A DNA stretch of 64,000 bases from Pisaster brevispinus (Eukaryota > Echinodermata > Asteroidea > Forcipulatida > Asteriidae): NCBI GenBank assembly GCA_023634235.1, contig JAMKCF010000008.1:7648676-7712675 (forward strand). Direction: 5' to 3'. Position 1 is the first letter of the stretch; every line of letters begins with the position of its first letter. Both the position numbers and the translations under genes were made by a program. Of this stretch, positions 63,001 through 64,000 are shown in pieces. The notes beneath the pieces were generated by a model, which was given only the letters and a program-made list of their open reading frames with translations, had not been told where the DNA came from and did no database searches.

Positions 63001-64000
63001 GTTTATTAGGGTTTAACTTGTTCTTGTCTGCATTGGGTTGTTTTTTTAGTAGACGTTGACTCGGCCCAAACATCTGACGTCACATGTCGAGGCTTGTGAA
63101 TAACGTCAGATACCGGCCTTGAGCAAATGGCAGGATCTTGCCAGTTGCTTCGCATCCATTCACTCGGTGGAGATTCGTAGTCTACACACATGGTACACAG
63201 ATTACATTGTGAATAAAACAACATTTCATACAAACTTGTACACGCGAGCAGAAGCAGGTGATCGAAAAGTTCCTGCTGATGGTGTAGCTGACAAACACGT
63301 CACTTCGGAGCAGACCAATCATAACACAGATATGGAAGGCTTTCGTCACTGCACGTTTATCCAATGATATCATTGTATCCAATGAATTAATTGGGTCTTT
63401 AAGACCAGTGCCTGTCTTTATCCTTGCGGATAAAAAGACAGGGGACCAGTCTAATGTTGAATCTTCCCTTGGGGTCAAGTTCTTATTGTGCCACGCCAGC
63501 AAAGCCAAAGGGGCATAATAATAGTGTTTGCTTTGTTTGGTGTGTCTGCACCATGTGTGCAATCATTGAGCGTTAACTAACGATTTTGGCATACCAAATC
63601 CAAACTTGGTGTTTGGATGGGTCTTAGGAAACCCAAGAAGCCTGTTCTTTATGCAATGAAATAAATATTTGATGATGTTTGATGTTAATGGAACCCCCAC
63701 CCCCAGGTCAAATGTTCATGTCATTATGGCTAAAAAAAAAGAAATACTATTCCACTGATGTACCTAAAGTGATATACGTGTAAAATTAATTTATTCCATA
63801 TCAGACTGACCAACAAAAGCAAACAGAAACAATTCATGATTAATAGATTACTTTTATTCTTACAATTACATTTGATAGTTATGTACATTATAGAGTCTAC
63901 AAAGATCACTTGGACTGGGAGACGTTTGGGGACACTAGGTGGCAGCAGACTCACCAGGGAACTCCATTGTTCTGAGGAAGTGTCTCAAACAAAATCAGAA
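63001..64000. other. intergenic end of the window
   Basis: No exon recognised on either strand. It holds a strong short hairpin at 63399-63451 and a CTCF-like ACACTAGGTGGCAG at 63932-63945. A minus-strand AATAAA (TTTATT on + near 63853) could end a minus-strand gene beyond the window. Confidence 0.4.

Overview
This is a eukaryotic, intron-rich and repeat-rich nuclear genome window. The proteins resemble bilaterian animal families, and several are close to human over long stretches. The many short foldback elements, the tRNA-Leu-derived SINEs and the protein similarity suggest a marine invertebrate deuterostome, most likely an echinoderm. That placement is inference; nothing here names the species. 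The open reading frames longer than about 60 codons are almost all either single exons or shadows in repeats, so I rebuilt the genes exon by exon from splice sites, reading phase and family similarity.

Five genes are supported. (1) The last two coding exons of JARID2 on the + strand (617-1539). (2) A complete 23-exon SPT16 gene, the large subunit of the FACT histone chaperone, on the - strand (38851 down to 22284, 1014 residues). (3) A complete five-exon PDRG1 gene, a prefoldin-like protein, on the + strand (39231-44049, 133 residues). (4) TTLL9, a tubulin polyglutamylase, on the - strand (56181 down to 45448, start exon unresolved). It carries a duplicated exon pair that looks mutually exclusive. 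(5) A complete COX4 gene, cytochrome c oxidase subunit 4, on the + strand (58670-62137, 160 residues).

The layout alternates: JARID2> <SPT16 | PDRG1> <TTLL9 | COX4>. SPT16 and PDRG1 start head to head across 379 bases. PDRG1 and TTLL9 end tail to tail with opposing AATAAA signals 40 bases apart. TTLL9 and COX4 are again head to head. In human, COX4I2, TTLL9 and PDRG1 lie in one neighbourhood on chromosome 20q11.21, so the right half of the window appears to keep an old linkage group. JARID2 and SPT16 are not part of that neighbourhood.

The 20 kb between the JARID2 and SPT16 coding regions holds no recognisable protein gene. It carries probable 3' UTRs, foldback elements, a 60-base minisatellite and G-runs. 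Introns are full of repeats: tRNA-derived SINEs with ATT tails, several MITE-like families with visible terminal inverted repeats, a 45/48-base minisatellite array in TTLL9, and a PDRG1 intron-1 minisatellite whose unit includes the end of exon 1 and its splice donor. Two copies of a 734-base foldback element, each with a perfect 9-base target duplication, indicate a Mutator-like non-autonomous transposon family.
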